From positions 1 through 41,789 of the IMG/VR virus record IMGVR_UViG_3300037507_002918: 41,789 bases of DNA. One strand, 5' to 3'. Position numbers and translations under genes: made by a program. This document shows, piece by piece, positions 13,313-21,137 of this stretch. The notes below the pieces were generated by a model, which was not told the DNA's origin, made no database searches, and worked only from the letters and a program-made list of their open reading frames with translations. Position 1 is the first letter of the stretch. The number at the start of each line of letters is the position of its first letter. This DNA is from a virus.

Positions 13313-14745
13313 TGGGTTTTTTCGGAAACCTTTTCGGATCAGCGCCGCGCGGCAAGGCCCAATCGCCGCAGCGTGTTCGCGCGCGATTCGATGCCGCCGA
13401 ATCAACTGACGATCGCCGGCATTGGGCGAACGCTGACTATCTTTCGATGGATGGCGCGCTCACTTCGACGGTTCGCGCAAAAATCCGAAACCGCGCCCGG
13501 TATGAACGAAACTCAAACTCCTATCTCGCCGGCATTTCGGAAACGATCGCCGTTGACCTAGTGGGAACGGGGCCGCGGCTGCAACTCGACACGGGCAACC
13601 CGGAAGCCGATCGCGAAATCGAGCGCCGCTTTTTTGATGATATGTGGAGGATTGACCTTCCCGGCAAACTCCGCACGATGCGGCAGGCCAAACTAATCGA
13701 CGGCGAGGCTTTCGCGCTGTTCTATACGAACCCGCGACTAGACGGGGTGCAACTAGATATCCGGCTGATTGAGGCCGATATGGTGGCGACCCCCGCCGGG
13801 GTCTATCAGACCGCGGTTACCGCGGAGGGTTCGGTGGTTGACGGGATGGAGTTTGATGCGGTTGGCAACGTGGCCGCGTATCTGGTTCTAAAAAACCATC
13901 CCGGCTCCAACTGGTATTCGTCCGCGTTTGAGTTTACGCGCATCGACGCGGCGCGGATCGTGCATTGGTTCACGGCGCAGCGACCGCAGCAACATCGCGG
14001 CATTTCCGAAGTTGCCCCGGCGCTGCGGCTGTTCGCGAACATGCGCCGCTATACCGAAGCCACGATTGCCGCCGCGGAAATCGCGGCCGATATGGCCGCG
14101 TTTATTCATAGCAACTCACCGGCCGCAGAGGTCGATGAGGTTGACGCATTTCAGGCCGTAGAGATTGAGAAGCGCACGCTAACTACCCTGCCGGAAGGCT
14201 GGAGCGTTTCGCAACTGAAAGCGGAACAGCCCACTAGCACCTACGCGCAGTTCAAGCGCGAAATCGTTTCGGAAATCGGGAGGGCGCTGAATCTGCCGTA
14301 CAACATTTCGGCGCTTGATTCCAGTTCCTACAACTACGCTTCCGGCCGCATGGATGCCGGCATCTATCACGCAACGCAGCGCGTGGCGCGCGACGAGATA
14401 GAGCGCGTAATGTTGGATCGGCTGTTTTACGAATGGGCAGACGAAGCCGCATTGCTCACCGGCTATATCCCGGCAGGGCTTCCGCCCGTGGCCGAATGGC
14501 GTTGGTCATGGGTTTGGGATGGTCGCGAACACGTTGACCCCGCGAAGGAAGCCAACGCAATCGAAACGCGGCTCCGAACCCACACGACAACGCTTTCCGC
14601 GGAATACGCGAAGGCCGGCAAAAACTGGGAAACGGAACTGCGGCAGCGGGCCGCGGAAGTGACGTTAGCGCGCGAACTGGGGTTGCCGGAAGTCATCCAG
14701 CAGCCGCAGCAACCGCAGCAATCCCCGGAGGATGCCGCGCCGTGA
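13312..14745 (+). CDS. Portal protein, lambda gpB family (477 aa)
   Basis: Forms the dodecameric ring through which DNA enters and leaves the capsid. Typical family blocks are visible: RNRARYERNSNSYLAGI, then DLVGTGPRLQ, the central DIRLIEADMVATPAG, IVHWFTAQRPQQHRG, and the late NLPYNISALDSSSYNYASGR. The length fits the lambda-type family. It begins with GTG, overlapping the previous stop. The C-terminal Gln/Pro-rich tail (QQPQQPQQS) is probably disordered. Followed by a 24-codon ORF and the capsid gene. Confidence 0.92.
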   Translation: MGFFGNLFGSAPRGKAQSPQRVRARFDAAESTDDRRHWANADYLSMDGALTSTVRAKIRNRARYERNSNSYLAGISETIAVDLVGTGPRLQLDTGNPEADREIERRFFDDMWRIDLPGKLRTMRQAKLIDGEAFALFYTNPRLDGVQLDIRLIEADMVATPAGVYQTAVTAEGSVVDGMEFDAVGNVAAYLVLKNHPGSNWYSSAFEFTRIDAARIVHWFTAQRPQQHRGISEVAPALRLFANMRRYTEATIAAAEIAADMAAFIHSNSPAAEVDEVDAFQAVEIEKRTLTTLPEGWSVSQLKAEQPTSTYAQFKREIVSEIGRALNLPYNISALDSSSYNYASGRMDAGIYHATQRVARDEIERVMLDRLFYEWADEAALLTGYIPAGLPPVAEWRWSWVWDGREHVDPAKEANAIETRLRTHTTTLSAEYAKAGKNWETELRQRAAEVTLARELGLPEVIQQPQQPQQSPEDAAP

Positions 14746-14816
14746 TTTATGTCGATTTCGATTTCTACGATGAGGCCGAAACCGACACAGTTCCCACGCT
14801 AGGCAAAGCACTATGA
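14742..14816 (+). CDS. Micro-ORF (24 aa) coupled to portal and capsid genes
   Basis: GTG at 14742 overlaps the portal stop (GTGA) and its own TGA overlaps the capsid ATG (ATGA at 14813). A strong GGAGG site lies about 11 nt upstream. The acidic, aromatic product begins VIYVDFDFYDEAET. The double overlap suggests that ribosomes pass through it, either as a translated peptide or as a coupling device setting capsid gene output. No family is known at this size. Confidence 0.5.
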   Translation: MIYVDFDFYDEAETDTVPTLGKAL

Positions 14817-16657
14817 AAACCAAAATCATTTTCGAACAGCCGGTAGATTTCGTGGCCGCCGCCCCTGACGCGGGCGAGGCCGCGGCGCCGGGGCCGCGGA
14901 AGTTTTCGATTCGCGCCTACACGGGCGCCGCCATCCGGCAAGGATGGTCGCGCGAGCCGATCGTTATCGATCTGGCCGGAATGAAACTGCGGCAGAAAAT
15001 CCCGATCGTCATGGGCCACGATTACGGGCTTGGTTCCATCTTGGGGCAGACCACCAGCGTCCGCGTCGAGGCCGGCGAGTTGATCGTGGATGCCGAAATC
15101 CTTGCCAGCAATGACGGCGCTTCGCGCGTTGTGGAACTGGCCGATAGGGGTTTCCAGTGGCAGGCCAGCGTGGGCGCTGACGTTGGCCGGCATGAACGCA
15201 TTCCCGCGGATCAAACCGTTATGGTCAACGGCCAGCCATTCAACGGCCCTATCAGAATCGTCAGAGCCTCGACGTTGCGCGAGGTTTCATTTGTGACCCT
15301 TGGGGCGGATGACGCAACCACCGTCCAAATCGCGGCAGATGCCGCGGAGGAAACCACTATGGCGCACGACGCCAACGAACAGCCCGCGGAAGCCATCACG
15401 GCCGCCGTGGAAGCCCCGGCGACCGTCGCCGTGGAAGCCCCCGCCAGCGCTCCCGCGGTTGTCGCGGAATCGCAGTCGCCGGAACTTCTTGCGACCATCG
15501 AAACCCTTAACAAGAAACTCGACACGATGGAAAAGTTGATTGCAACGCGAGATTCTCGCGCGCCCGCCATTCACGTTGCAGAGCCGGCGACCGGCGGCAG
15601 GGTGATTGAAGCCGCGCTGTGTATGCAGGGCGGTTTGTCGAAGCCGGAAAAGTATTACGACGAGCGCACGGTCGAGGCTGCCGCGAAGCAGCAGCGCAGC
15701 GTTTCGCTCGGTGAGGTTTTCGTGGAGGCGGCCCGCGCCAACGGCTATAACGGTTCGTCGCGGATTTCCGCCACGAATCTGCCAATGGTGATTCGCGCCG
15801 CGTTCGCCACTCACGCGATTAGCGATATCCTTTCGAACGTCGCGAATAAGTTCCTTCTTTCGGGCTTTAACGCGGTGGAACGCACTTGGGATCAGATTTC
15901 CGCTATCCGTAGCGTCAATGACTTCAAGAGCGTGAGCCTCTACAGGCTGAATGGTTCGTTTAAGTTTGCCAAGGTCGGCAATGGCGGGCAGATGCAATCG
16001 GCTGACGCTAGCGATTCGAAGCGAAGCGTCAACGCTGATACCTACGGCATCACTTCCAACGTGACCCGGCAGGATATGGTTAACGACGATTTGAACGCGC
16101 TCACCGCGCTGCCGCAGCGCATTGGCCGCGGGGCTGCCCTTAGTCTCGCGGAGCAGATTTGGACGGAGTTTCAGAACAGCAACGCTACCTATTATTCGAA
16201 GGCTACCGCCGCTGCCGGTAACGCGCTTACTCTGGCTTCGCTCAAAACCGCCGCTACGGCCTATCGGAAACTGAGCGATCCCGATGGTAACCCGCTTGGG
16301 ATTTCGCCTAGCGTGTTGCTGGTTCCGCCAGAGTTGGAACTGACCGCCGCCGAACTTATGGGATCGTCGCTTCTTATCAGCGGCAACACGACGGCGCAGG
16401 GGAATGCAAATGTTCTCGCCGGCCGGTATCGCGTGGTTTCGTCCGCGTATCTGTCGAGTGCGTCAACGTGGTGGCTGTGTGCCGATGCTGCCGATCTGGC
16501 CGCTATGGATGTTGTATTCCTTAACGGTCAGCAGACCCCCACGATCGAACAGGTCGAACCCGCGCCGGATACGCTTGGCGTTACCCTCCGCGGCTACATG
16601 GATTTCGGTTGTGCCAAGGGCGAATCGCTCGCGGCCTACCGCATGGCGACCGCTTGA
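14813..16657 (+). CDS. Prohead protease / scaffold / major capsid fusion protein (614 aa)
   Basis: Residues 1-180 form a prohead protease: PIVMGHDYGLGS supplies catalytic His (69) and FQWQASVGAD the Ser (119), as in HK97-type serine proteases. Residues 183-255 are an Ala/Glu linker with a coiled coil (ELLATIETLNKKLDTMEKL) resembling a scaffold domain. Residues about 260-614 resemble the Mu gpT-type major head subunit (RQDMVNDDLNALTALPQRIG and ARGAALS-like helix). Such fused protease-capsid proteins are known. A strong internal start at 15359 probably yields separate scaffold-capsid. A 13-bp hairpin follows the gene. Confidence 0.88.
   Translation: MKTKIIFEQPVDFVAAAPDAGEAAAPGPRKFSIRAYTGAAIRQGWSREPIVIDLAGMKLRQKIPIVMGHDYGLGSILGQTTSVRVEAGELIVDAEILASNDGASRVVELADRGFQWQASVGADVGRHERIPADQTVMVNGQPFNGPIRIVRASTLREVSFVTLGADDATTVQIAADAAEETTMAHDANEQPAEAITAAVEAPATVAVEAPASAPAVVAESQSPELLATIETLNKKLDTMEKLIATRDSRAPAIHVAEPATGGRVIEAALCMQGGLSKPEKYYDERTVEAAAKQQRSVSLGEVFVEAARANGYNGSSRISATNLPMVIRAAFATHAISDILSNVANKFLLSGFNAVERTWDQISAIRSVNDFKSVSLYRLNGSFKFAKVGNGGQMQSADASDSKRSVNADTYGITSNVTRQDMVNDDLNALTALPQRIGRGAALSLAEQIWTEFQNSNATYYSKATAAAGNALTLASLKTAATAYRKLSDPDGNPLGISPSVLLVPPELELTAAELMGSSLLISGNTTAQGNANVLAGRYRVVSSAYLSSASTWWLCADAADLAAMDVVFLNGQQTPTIEQVEPAPDTLGVTLRGYMDFGCAKGESLAAYRMATA
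15359..16657 (+). CDS. Nested in-frame start giving scaffold + major capsid (432 aa)
   Basis: Within the fusion gene an ATG (Met 183) is preceded by GGAGGAAA with 8-nt spacing to the GGAGG end, stronger than the site before the full-length start. It sits exactly at the boundary between the protease domain and the scaffold-like coil. Internal initiation here would produce abundant scaffold-capsid without protease, as lambda C/Nu3 does for its scaffold. This is inferred from the ribosome site and domain boundary only. Confidence 0.6.
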   Translation: MAHDANEQPAEAITAAVEAPATVAVEAPASAPAVVAESQSPELLATIETLNKKLDTMEKLIATRDSRAPAIHVAEPATGGRVIEAALCMQGGLSKPEKYYDERTVEAAAKQQRSVSLGEVFVEAARANGYNGSSRISATNLPMVIRAAFATHAISDILSNVANKFLLSGFNAVERTWDQISAIRSVNDFKSVSLYRLNGSFKFAKVGNGGQMQSADASDSKRSVNADTYGITSNVTRQDMVNDDLNALTALPQRIGRGAALSLAEQIWTEFQNSNATYYSKATAAAGNALTLASLKTAATAYRKLSDPDGNPLGISPSVLLVPPELELTAAELMGSSLLISGNTTAQGNANVLAGRYRVVSSAYLSSASTWWLCADAADLAAMDVVFLNGQQTPTIEQVEPAPDTLGVTLRGYMDFGCAKGESLAAYRMATA

Positions 16658-16677
16658 CCCTAGCCGCGTAAACCGTA

Positions 16678-16710
16678 GCCGGTCGGCGGCAGACGATGCC
16701 GCCGGCCGGC
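16678..16710 (+). terminator. 13-bp hairpin after the capsid gene
   Basis: GCCGGTCGGCGGC (16678-16690) pairs with GCCGCCGGCCGGC (16698-16710), including one G-U pair, around AGACGAT. It lies 21 nt after the capsid stop and before the decoration gene. No U-run is present. A stem here could stabilise the very abundant capsid mRNA or partly terminate it. Confidence 0.55.
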
Positions 16711-16750
16711 ATGACGATCCACAAACCCCCAGTTTTTCGAAAGGCTCAAA

Positions 16751-17074
16751 ATGGCTTCTTTCAAGCAGGAACCCGGCACTTGGCCGTACACCCCCAGTTC
16801 CGCCGTTGCCGCTGGCGACGTTGTGGTTTTGACTGACGGCATCGCCGTGGCTTCGCGGCCGATCGCCGCCAACACGCTCGGCGCCGTCAACGTTGAAGGC
16901 GTGTTTACGTTCCCGAAGGCCGCCGAAGCGCTCGCGCTCGGCGCCGTCGTTTATTGGAACACGACTAACAGCAACATTACGGCAACCAGCGCCGGCGGCA
17001 AGCGCGCTGGCAAGGTCGCCACCGCTGCCGTTTCGGGTGACGCAACGTGCTGGGTCGATCTGAATCGCGGTTGA
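16751..17074 (+). CDS. DUF2190 family capsid decoration protein (107 aa)
   Basis: A small beta-rich protein with the family pattern: ASFKQEPGTWPYTPSSAVAAGDVVVL, AVNVEGVFTFPKA, LGAVVYWNTTN and a C-terminal AGKVATAAVSGD. DUF2190 members sit directly after the major capsid gene and are thought to decorate or stabilise heads. The ATG is preceded by CGAAAGG. A long GC hairpin follows. Confidence 0.85.
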   Translation: MASFKQEPGTWPYTPSSAVAAGDVVVLTDGIAVASRPIAANTLGAVNVEGVFTFPKAAEALALGAVVYWNTTNSNITATSAGGKRAGKVATAAVSGDATCWVDLNRG

Positions 17075-17092
17075 CGATCCCCGGCCGCTAGC

Positions 17093-17133
17093 CCCCGCCG
17101 CCCGCGCGCAAACCGCAGCGCGCGGCGGCGGGG
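17093..17133 (+). terminator. Long GC hairpin after the decoration gene
   Basis: Left arm 17093-17109 and right arm 17118-17133 pair over 16 bp with one bulged C; the 8-nt loop is AAACCGCA. It is followed by CATTTCATTT, a modest U-rich tail. This is a plausible partial terminator separating abundant capsid/decoration transcripts from downstream genes. Confidence 0.6.
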
Positions 17134-17159
17134 CATTTCATTTGTGGAGCGTGGCCGCG

Positions 17160-17540
17160 ATGGATGCACTACGAACAGGGGCCGCGTGGTTAGCCGGCCA
17201 GTTGCGCGCGAGCGCGTCTAGTCGCGTCATCTACCGCCGCGGCGCGGCATCGGCCACGGTGCTAGCGACCGCGGGGCAATCCATGTTCGAAAGCGCAGAT
17301 TCGAATGGGGTGCTAGAGCAGTGGCAGAGTCGCGATTTCATTTTTTCCGCTGGTGATTTCCCCCACGCGGAGCCGCTTCGCGGTGACAAAATCCTAGAAA
17401 TGATTGGCGGGGTCGCAAACGTTTTCGAGGTATCAAGCCCGCGCGGGGTTCCGCTGTACCGATACGGCGATGCTTTCCGCTCCACGATCCGCGTACACGC
17501 TACGCGAGTGGGCATAGACGCAACTGTAACCGCAATCTAG
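17160..17540 (+). CDS. Head-tail connector/stopper-like protein (126 aa)
   Basis: Reads MDALRTGAAWLAGQLRASAS, RVIYRRGAASATVLATAG and then WQSRDFIFSAGDFP, with EPLRGDKILE. This is the pattern of a conserved phage family found after DUF2190 genes, probably a head-closure protein. ATG 17160 follows GGAG (17145-17148); TTG 17142 and GTG 17151 are weaker alternatives. Role is inferred from position and size. Confidence 0.65.
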   Translation: MDALRTGAAWLAGQLRASASSRVIYRRGAASATVLATAGQSMFESADSNGVLEQWQSRDFIFSAGDFPHAEPLRGDKILEMIGGVANVFEVSSPRGVPLYRYGDAFRSTIRVHATRVGIDATVTAI

Positions 17541-17552
17541 CCGGGGGAGCCG

Positions 17553-18464
17553 ATGCCGTTTTACTCGCTTTCATCGTCTGGCGGGCTTGTCGAGGCCGCC
17601 ACGTTCGCCGCGCTGCCGGCCACCGGCGCGACGGGGACGCTCTACGTTGTGACGGGGACAAACACGCTCTACCGCTGGAGCGGTTCGGCGTATGTTGAGG
17701 TTTCCGCCAGCCCCGCGGAGATTGTCGAGGGGGCAAACCTCGCCGCGCTCCCGGCCACCGGGGCCGCCGGGAAAATCTACGTTGCTCTGGATACCGGGAA
17801 GGCTTACCGCTGGGGCGGTTCGTCCTATGTTGAGGTGAGCGGCAGCGATTGGGCCACGATCAGCAACAAGCCTTCCACGTTCGCGCCTAGCGCCCACGCG
17901 GCTAGCCACGCCAGCGGCGGCAGCGATGCCGTATCGCTCAATACATCGCAAGTGCAGACGGGAGGGCAACTGGGGACTCTTGCTGCCCTAAACAACCTCG
18001 TCGATAGCCTCAACGAAACGAATGCTTGGGATGATGCTAGGGCAAACGTAATAGAGTGCGCTGATAGGTCGCACACCCACGCGGCCGGCGACATCGCAAC
18101 CGGCACGATTAACGCGGCGAGGTTGCCGGCGACCGTTGTGCAACGCAATGCCGGAACGGGTGCGGTGGAACTAACCGCGCCAGCGGTGGCGGCGGGAAGT
18201 AACGCGGGCGATCTGAATATCCTAAGCATTTCCTACGATGCCGGTTCGGTGTTTGGCGTGTTTGGTGACGGCAGCGTGAGCGTGTCGGGAACGCTGACGG
18301 CTGCGGCGTTGTCTGGAAGCCTCGCGATAGATTGCGGCACAACTGAACTATTCAACGACGATGACGATGTGACGTCTGGTTTTCAAAGTGTTGAATCGGC
18401 CATTTTGCAAAACCGCACAAACACAATCGGAAGCCTGATTTATCTCTGGGAAAACTTCCGCTAA
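17553..18464 (+). CDS. Fibre-like structural protein with tandem repeats (303 aa)
   Basis: Two tandem modules of about 37 residues open the protein (AALPATGATGTLYVVTG... and AALPATGAAGKIYVALD..., each ending YRW-G-S-YVEVS). Then come SHTHAAGDIATGTINAARLP, a motif common in phage fibres, and a Gly/Ser-rich beta region. It lies between head-closure and tail-completion genes, so it may be a capsid-attached or neck fibre rather than a tail-tip one. The GGGGGAG ribosome site is good. Confidence 0.68.
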   Translation: MPFYSLSSSGGLVEAATFAALPATGATGTLYVVTGTNTLYRWSGSAYVEVSASPAEIVEGANLAALPATGAAGKIYVALDTGKAYRWGGSSYVEVSGSDWATISNKPSTFAPSAHAASHASGGSDAVSLNTSQVQTGGQLGTLAALNNLVDSLNETNAWDDARANVIECADRSHTHAAGDIATGTINAARLPATVVQRNAGTGAVELTAPAVAAGSNAGDLNILSISYDAGSVFGVFGDGSVSVSGTLTAAALSGSLAIDCGTTELFNDDDDVTSGFQSVESAILQNRTNTIGSLIYLWENFR

Positions 18465-18481
18465 CCAGTAGGACTTTTTAC

Positions 18482-18862
18482 ATGGCTACAAATCCAGCAT
18501 TTGCCGTAACGCCCCGCATTGGCATGGGCCAAGTGTCGACCGCAAACACAAACCGCGATGGCACGGGAACCATTGCTACAATCCTTACCGGCGCCACGGG
18601 GACGCGCGTTAACGAAATCGTGGTAGAGGCTACCGCGACCACAACCTCCGGCATGGTTCGTCTGTTTTTGCATGACGGCACAAACGCAAGGCTGTTCGAT
18701 GAGTTTGTTGTGGTTCCCATTACGCCAAGCGGGTCTATCGCCGCATACCGTGCTTCGAAAACTTACGACAACCTTGTGCTGCCAAGTTCGTCGTGGAGCG
18801 TTCGCGCGTCCACGAATAACGCGGAGACTTTTAACGTAATCGCTCTGGGGGCCGATCTGTGA
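18482..18862 (+). CDS. Fibre-associated structural protein (126 aa)
   Basis: TPRIGMGQVSTANTNRDGTG, GTRVNEIVVEATATTTSGMVRLFLHDG and the VRAST-like end belong to a small, widespread phage structural family found beside fibre genes. Predicted all-beta. It ends in a GTGA overlap with the leucine-rich repeat gene. Likely a fibre accessory or capsid decoration. Confidence 0.62.
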   Translation: MATNPAFAVTPRIGMGQVSTANTNRDGTGTIATILTGATGTRVNEIVVEATATTTSGMVRLFLHDGTNARLFDEFVVVPITPSGSIAAYRASKTYDNLVLPSSSWSVRASTNNAETFNVIALGADL

Positions 18863-20229
18863 ATAAGGGCATCATCGGAAACTCTAGGCCAGCGGCCAGC
18901 GTTTCGGCCGTTTCGTCAAGCGGTCTTAGAATCACGAAATCGGGCGACTGGTTCGCCGGCTCGCCCGATCAGGTTTTCCCTCTTGTTGCTCCGATTGCGA
19001 TTCAGTTTTTGTCTGCCGCCAATAATGAAACCTTTGCGGCATATTCCGGAAAATGGACATCAAGCAACTTCGCGTACTCTGAAACCCCTTGGTTTGCTAC
19101 GGGTGGCGACCGAATATTGTCTTTAGTATTTGATGACCTAGAGGGGAGCACCGGGCAGTTTCAGCCAAGCAGCATGGGCGGAATCACAACCCTGTCTTGC
19201 CCGATGCTGAAAGTTGTGATTGGCATTGCTGCCCCAAATACTATGTCGTCGCTAACGACGTGTCATTTTCCGCAGTTGGAATATGTCGGCAACAACTGTT
19301 CTTTTTCCGCCTTTGATGTGCTGACGGCTTTGCGGTTCCCTTCATTGAGGTTTGTAGGTGGGCAGTTTAGCCCAACTACATGCCCCCTAGTAACGCAAGT
19401 CGATGTTTCTAAGTTGCGTTATGTCGGCGGTAACTTCAACATGGCTACGTTCGGGTCACTCACGACATTGGAACTGCCGTCGCTGGTTGCTGTTGGAGGC
19501 ACATTTAGCCCCAACACTATGGGGTCGCTTACTACGCTTTCCTGCCCAGCGCTGGCCTATTCAACCAACGGCGTAAACCTCTCAGGACTCACGGCGCTGA
19601 CAACCGTTTCGTTCCCCTCGCTGCGGTTTGTGCCTTTGGGCAGCATTAACTTAACGGCAATGGTGGCGATGACCACGCTTTCATTGCCCGATCTGCGGTA
19701 TCTCTCCAACAACATTAGTATCAGTGCGTGCCCTTCGCTGGCTAATGTCACTCTGCCCAGTGACGGCAGGTTAAAGACTATAAACGGCGGCATTACGCTC
19801 AGTTCGGCCGCGCTGACGCTCGCGAGCGTGGATCATATTCTGCAAGTTATGGCGTCCCTAGACGGCACGAACGGAACTACAAGTTATGGCACGGGAAAAA
19901 CTATCAACCTAAGCGGCGGAACGTCCGCGGCCCCGTCTAACCTTGGTTCAACAACCACGGCGGGATCAAGTTTCGTGTGCGCCGGAACAACTTGCACGGT
20001 TAACTGGACGGCGCACGGGTATGCGACCGGCGACGTGCTGCGCGTAAGCGGCATCACGACGGCGACAAATGCAAACCGCTATGCGGTCATCACCGTCGTT
20101 AACGCGAATCAGTTTACCTACGCAATCACTTCGCAAACGGCTACCGGGGCTGGCACGGCAACAGTTGTGAAAGCAGCCGCAAGCGCGAAGGCGCTGGTTA
20201 CTCGCGGCGTAACTCTAACCACCAACTAA
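18859..20229 (+). CDS. Leucine-rich-repeat-like fibre/receptor-binding protein (456 aa)
   Basis: About eight 23-25 residue repeats (pattern LTTLxFPxLxxVGGxFxxxxM) span residues ~95-320. They resemble BspA-type leucine-rich repeats, which mediate surface binding. A C-terminal beta domain (TAHGYATGDVLRVSGIT ... NANQFTYAITS) is typical of phage fibres. Base composition is visibly lower in GC than the neighbours and codon use is less biased, which suggests horizontal acquisition of a receptor-binding module. GTG start overlaps the preceding stop. Its position in the head-tail junction block rather than the tail tip is unusual. Confidence 0.68.
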   Translation: MNKGIIGNSRPAASVSAVSSSGLRITKSGDWFAGSPDQVFPLVAPIAIQFLSAANNETFAAYSGKWTSSNFAYSETPWFATGGDRILSLVFDDLEGSTGQFQPSSMGGITTLSCPMLKVVIGIAAPNTMSSLTTCHFPQLEYVGNNCSFSAFDVLTALRFPSLRFVGGQFSPTTCPLVTQVDVSKLRYVGGNFNMATFGSLTTLELPSLVAVGGTFSPNTMGSLTTLSCPALAYSTNGVNLSGLTALTTVSFPSLRFVPLGSINLTAMVAMTTLSLPDLRYLSNNISISACPSLANVTLPSDGRLKTINGGITLSSAALTLASVDHILQVMASLDGTNGTTSYGTGKTINLSGGTSAAPSNLGSTTTAGSSFVCAGTTCTVNWTAHGYATGDVLRVSGITTATNANRYAVITVVNANQFTYAITSQTATGAGTATVVKAAASAKALVTRGVTLTTN

Positions 20230-20230
20230 T

Positions 20231-20674
20231 ATGTATCGGCTAATCTACGATAGCGATAGCAAAACTATTCTCGCGGCTATCGAAAACTGCGAAAACACTT
20301 CAACGGGAACACCTTACGATATGGTTGAGGGCGACGAATCCGCGCTCGCTAGACATATCGCCGCAAACGCGCTTACTTGGTCGCCAGTGATATCAAAATC
20401 CACGCGCGAGGTGTTTGACGCATGTGCCGCGCCGGCGATCGTGTCCGCGCGGCAGATTCGCCTCTGGCTTGTGCGGAATGGAATCTCGCTGGCTTCCGTC
20501 GAGGCCGCCATCGACGCAATCACCGATCAGCCCACGCGCGATAGCGTGCGCGTCGAGTGGGAGTACGCGCCCTATGTTGAACGATCCCACCCGTGGCTAG
20601 TGCCACTCGCGCAATCGCTCGGGCTTGACGATGCCGGCGTCGATGCAGCATTTCGCGAGGCCGCCACGCTCTAG
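20231..20674 (+). CDS. Phage structural-region protein (147 aa)
   Basis: The second half, SARQIRLWLVRNGISLASVEAAID ... VRVEWEYAPYVERSHPWLVPLAQSLGL, is a conserved phage module found next to fibre genes (similar to XkdW-type proteins), probably linked to fibre assembly. The first half (MYRLIYDSDSKTILAA) is a small beta unit. The start follows the LRR gene by 1 nt, so coupling is likely. Confidence 0.6.
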   Translation: MYRLIYDSDSKTILAAIENCENTSTGTPYDMVEGDESALARHIAANALTWSPVISKSTREVFDACAAPAIVSARQIRLWLVRNGISLASVEAAIDAITDQPTRDSVRVEWEYAPYVERSHPWLVPLAQSLGLDDAGVDAAFREAATL

Positions 20675-20676
20675 CC

Positions 20677-21120
20677 ATGCCAGCCAAACTAACCACAATC
20701 TGCGAAGCGCTCGCCGGGTCGCTGGCTGCCGTGGCGTGGGAAATCGGCACGGTAACCGTATCCCGCCGCAACCTAGTTGCCGTCGATCCTGACGATATGG
20801 CCGCGCCCGTCATGTTCGTCACTCCCGGCAGCGTGGATATTCAGCGGATCGGCCGCAACTCCCATCAATACGATTACACCGCGAACGTTTTCATAGGCCG
20901 GCAGGCGGCAACCGAAACCGCCGCCGATGATATGTTGACGCTCACCGAAGCGGTGGCCGCGAAGATTCGCGCGCACGCATGGGCGCAACCGTGGGCGGGC
21001 GGGGTTACTTCGCCCGTGGCGCTCACTGTCGAGATAAATCCAGACGACGCCCTAGCAGAGCGCAACGTATGGCGCGCGGTCATTAGCGCGACCTACCGCG
21101 TCAACGTGGTCGATGCCTAG
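20677..21120 (+). CDS. Tail terminator/completion-like protein (147 aa)
   Basis: A beta-alpha protein with VDIQRIGRNSHQYDYTANVFIG, LTEAVAAKIRAHAW, and an ending ERNVWRAVISATYRVNV. The pattern of a long N-terminal helix, an edge strand near IQRIGR and a final strand fits tail-terminator (gpU-like) proteins of siphoviruses. Its position between head-tail connector and tail genes agrees. Confidence 0.55.
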   Translation: MPAKLTTICEALAGSLAAVAWEIGTVTVSRRNLVAVDPDDMAAPVMFVTPGSVDIQRIGRNSHQYDYTANVFIGRQAATETAADDMLTLTEAVAAKIRAHAWAQPWAGGVTSPVALTVEINPDDALAERNVWRAVISATYRVNVVDA

Positions 21121-21137
21121 ACGGCCGGGGGTGCTGA

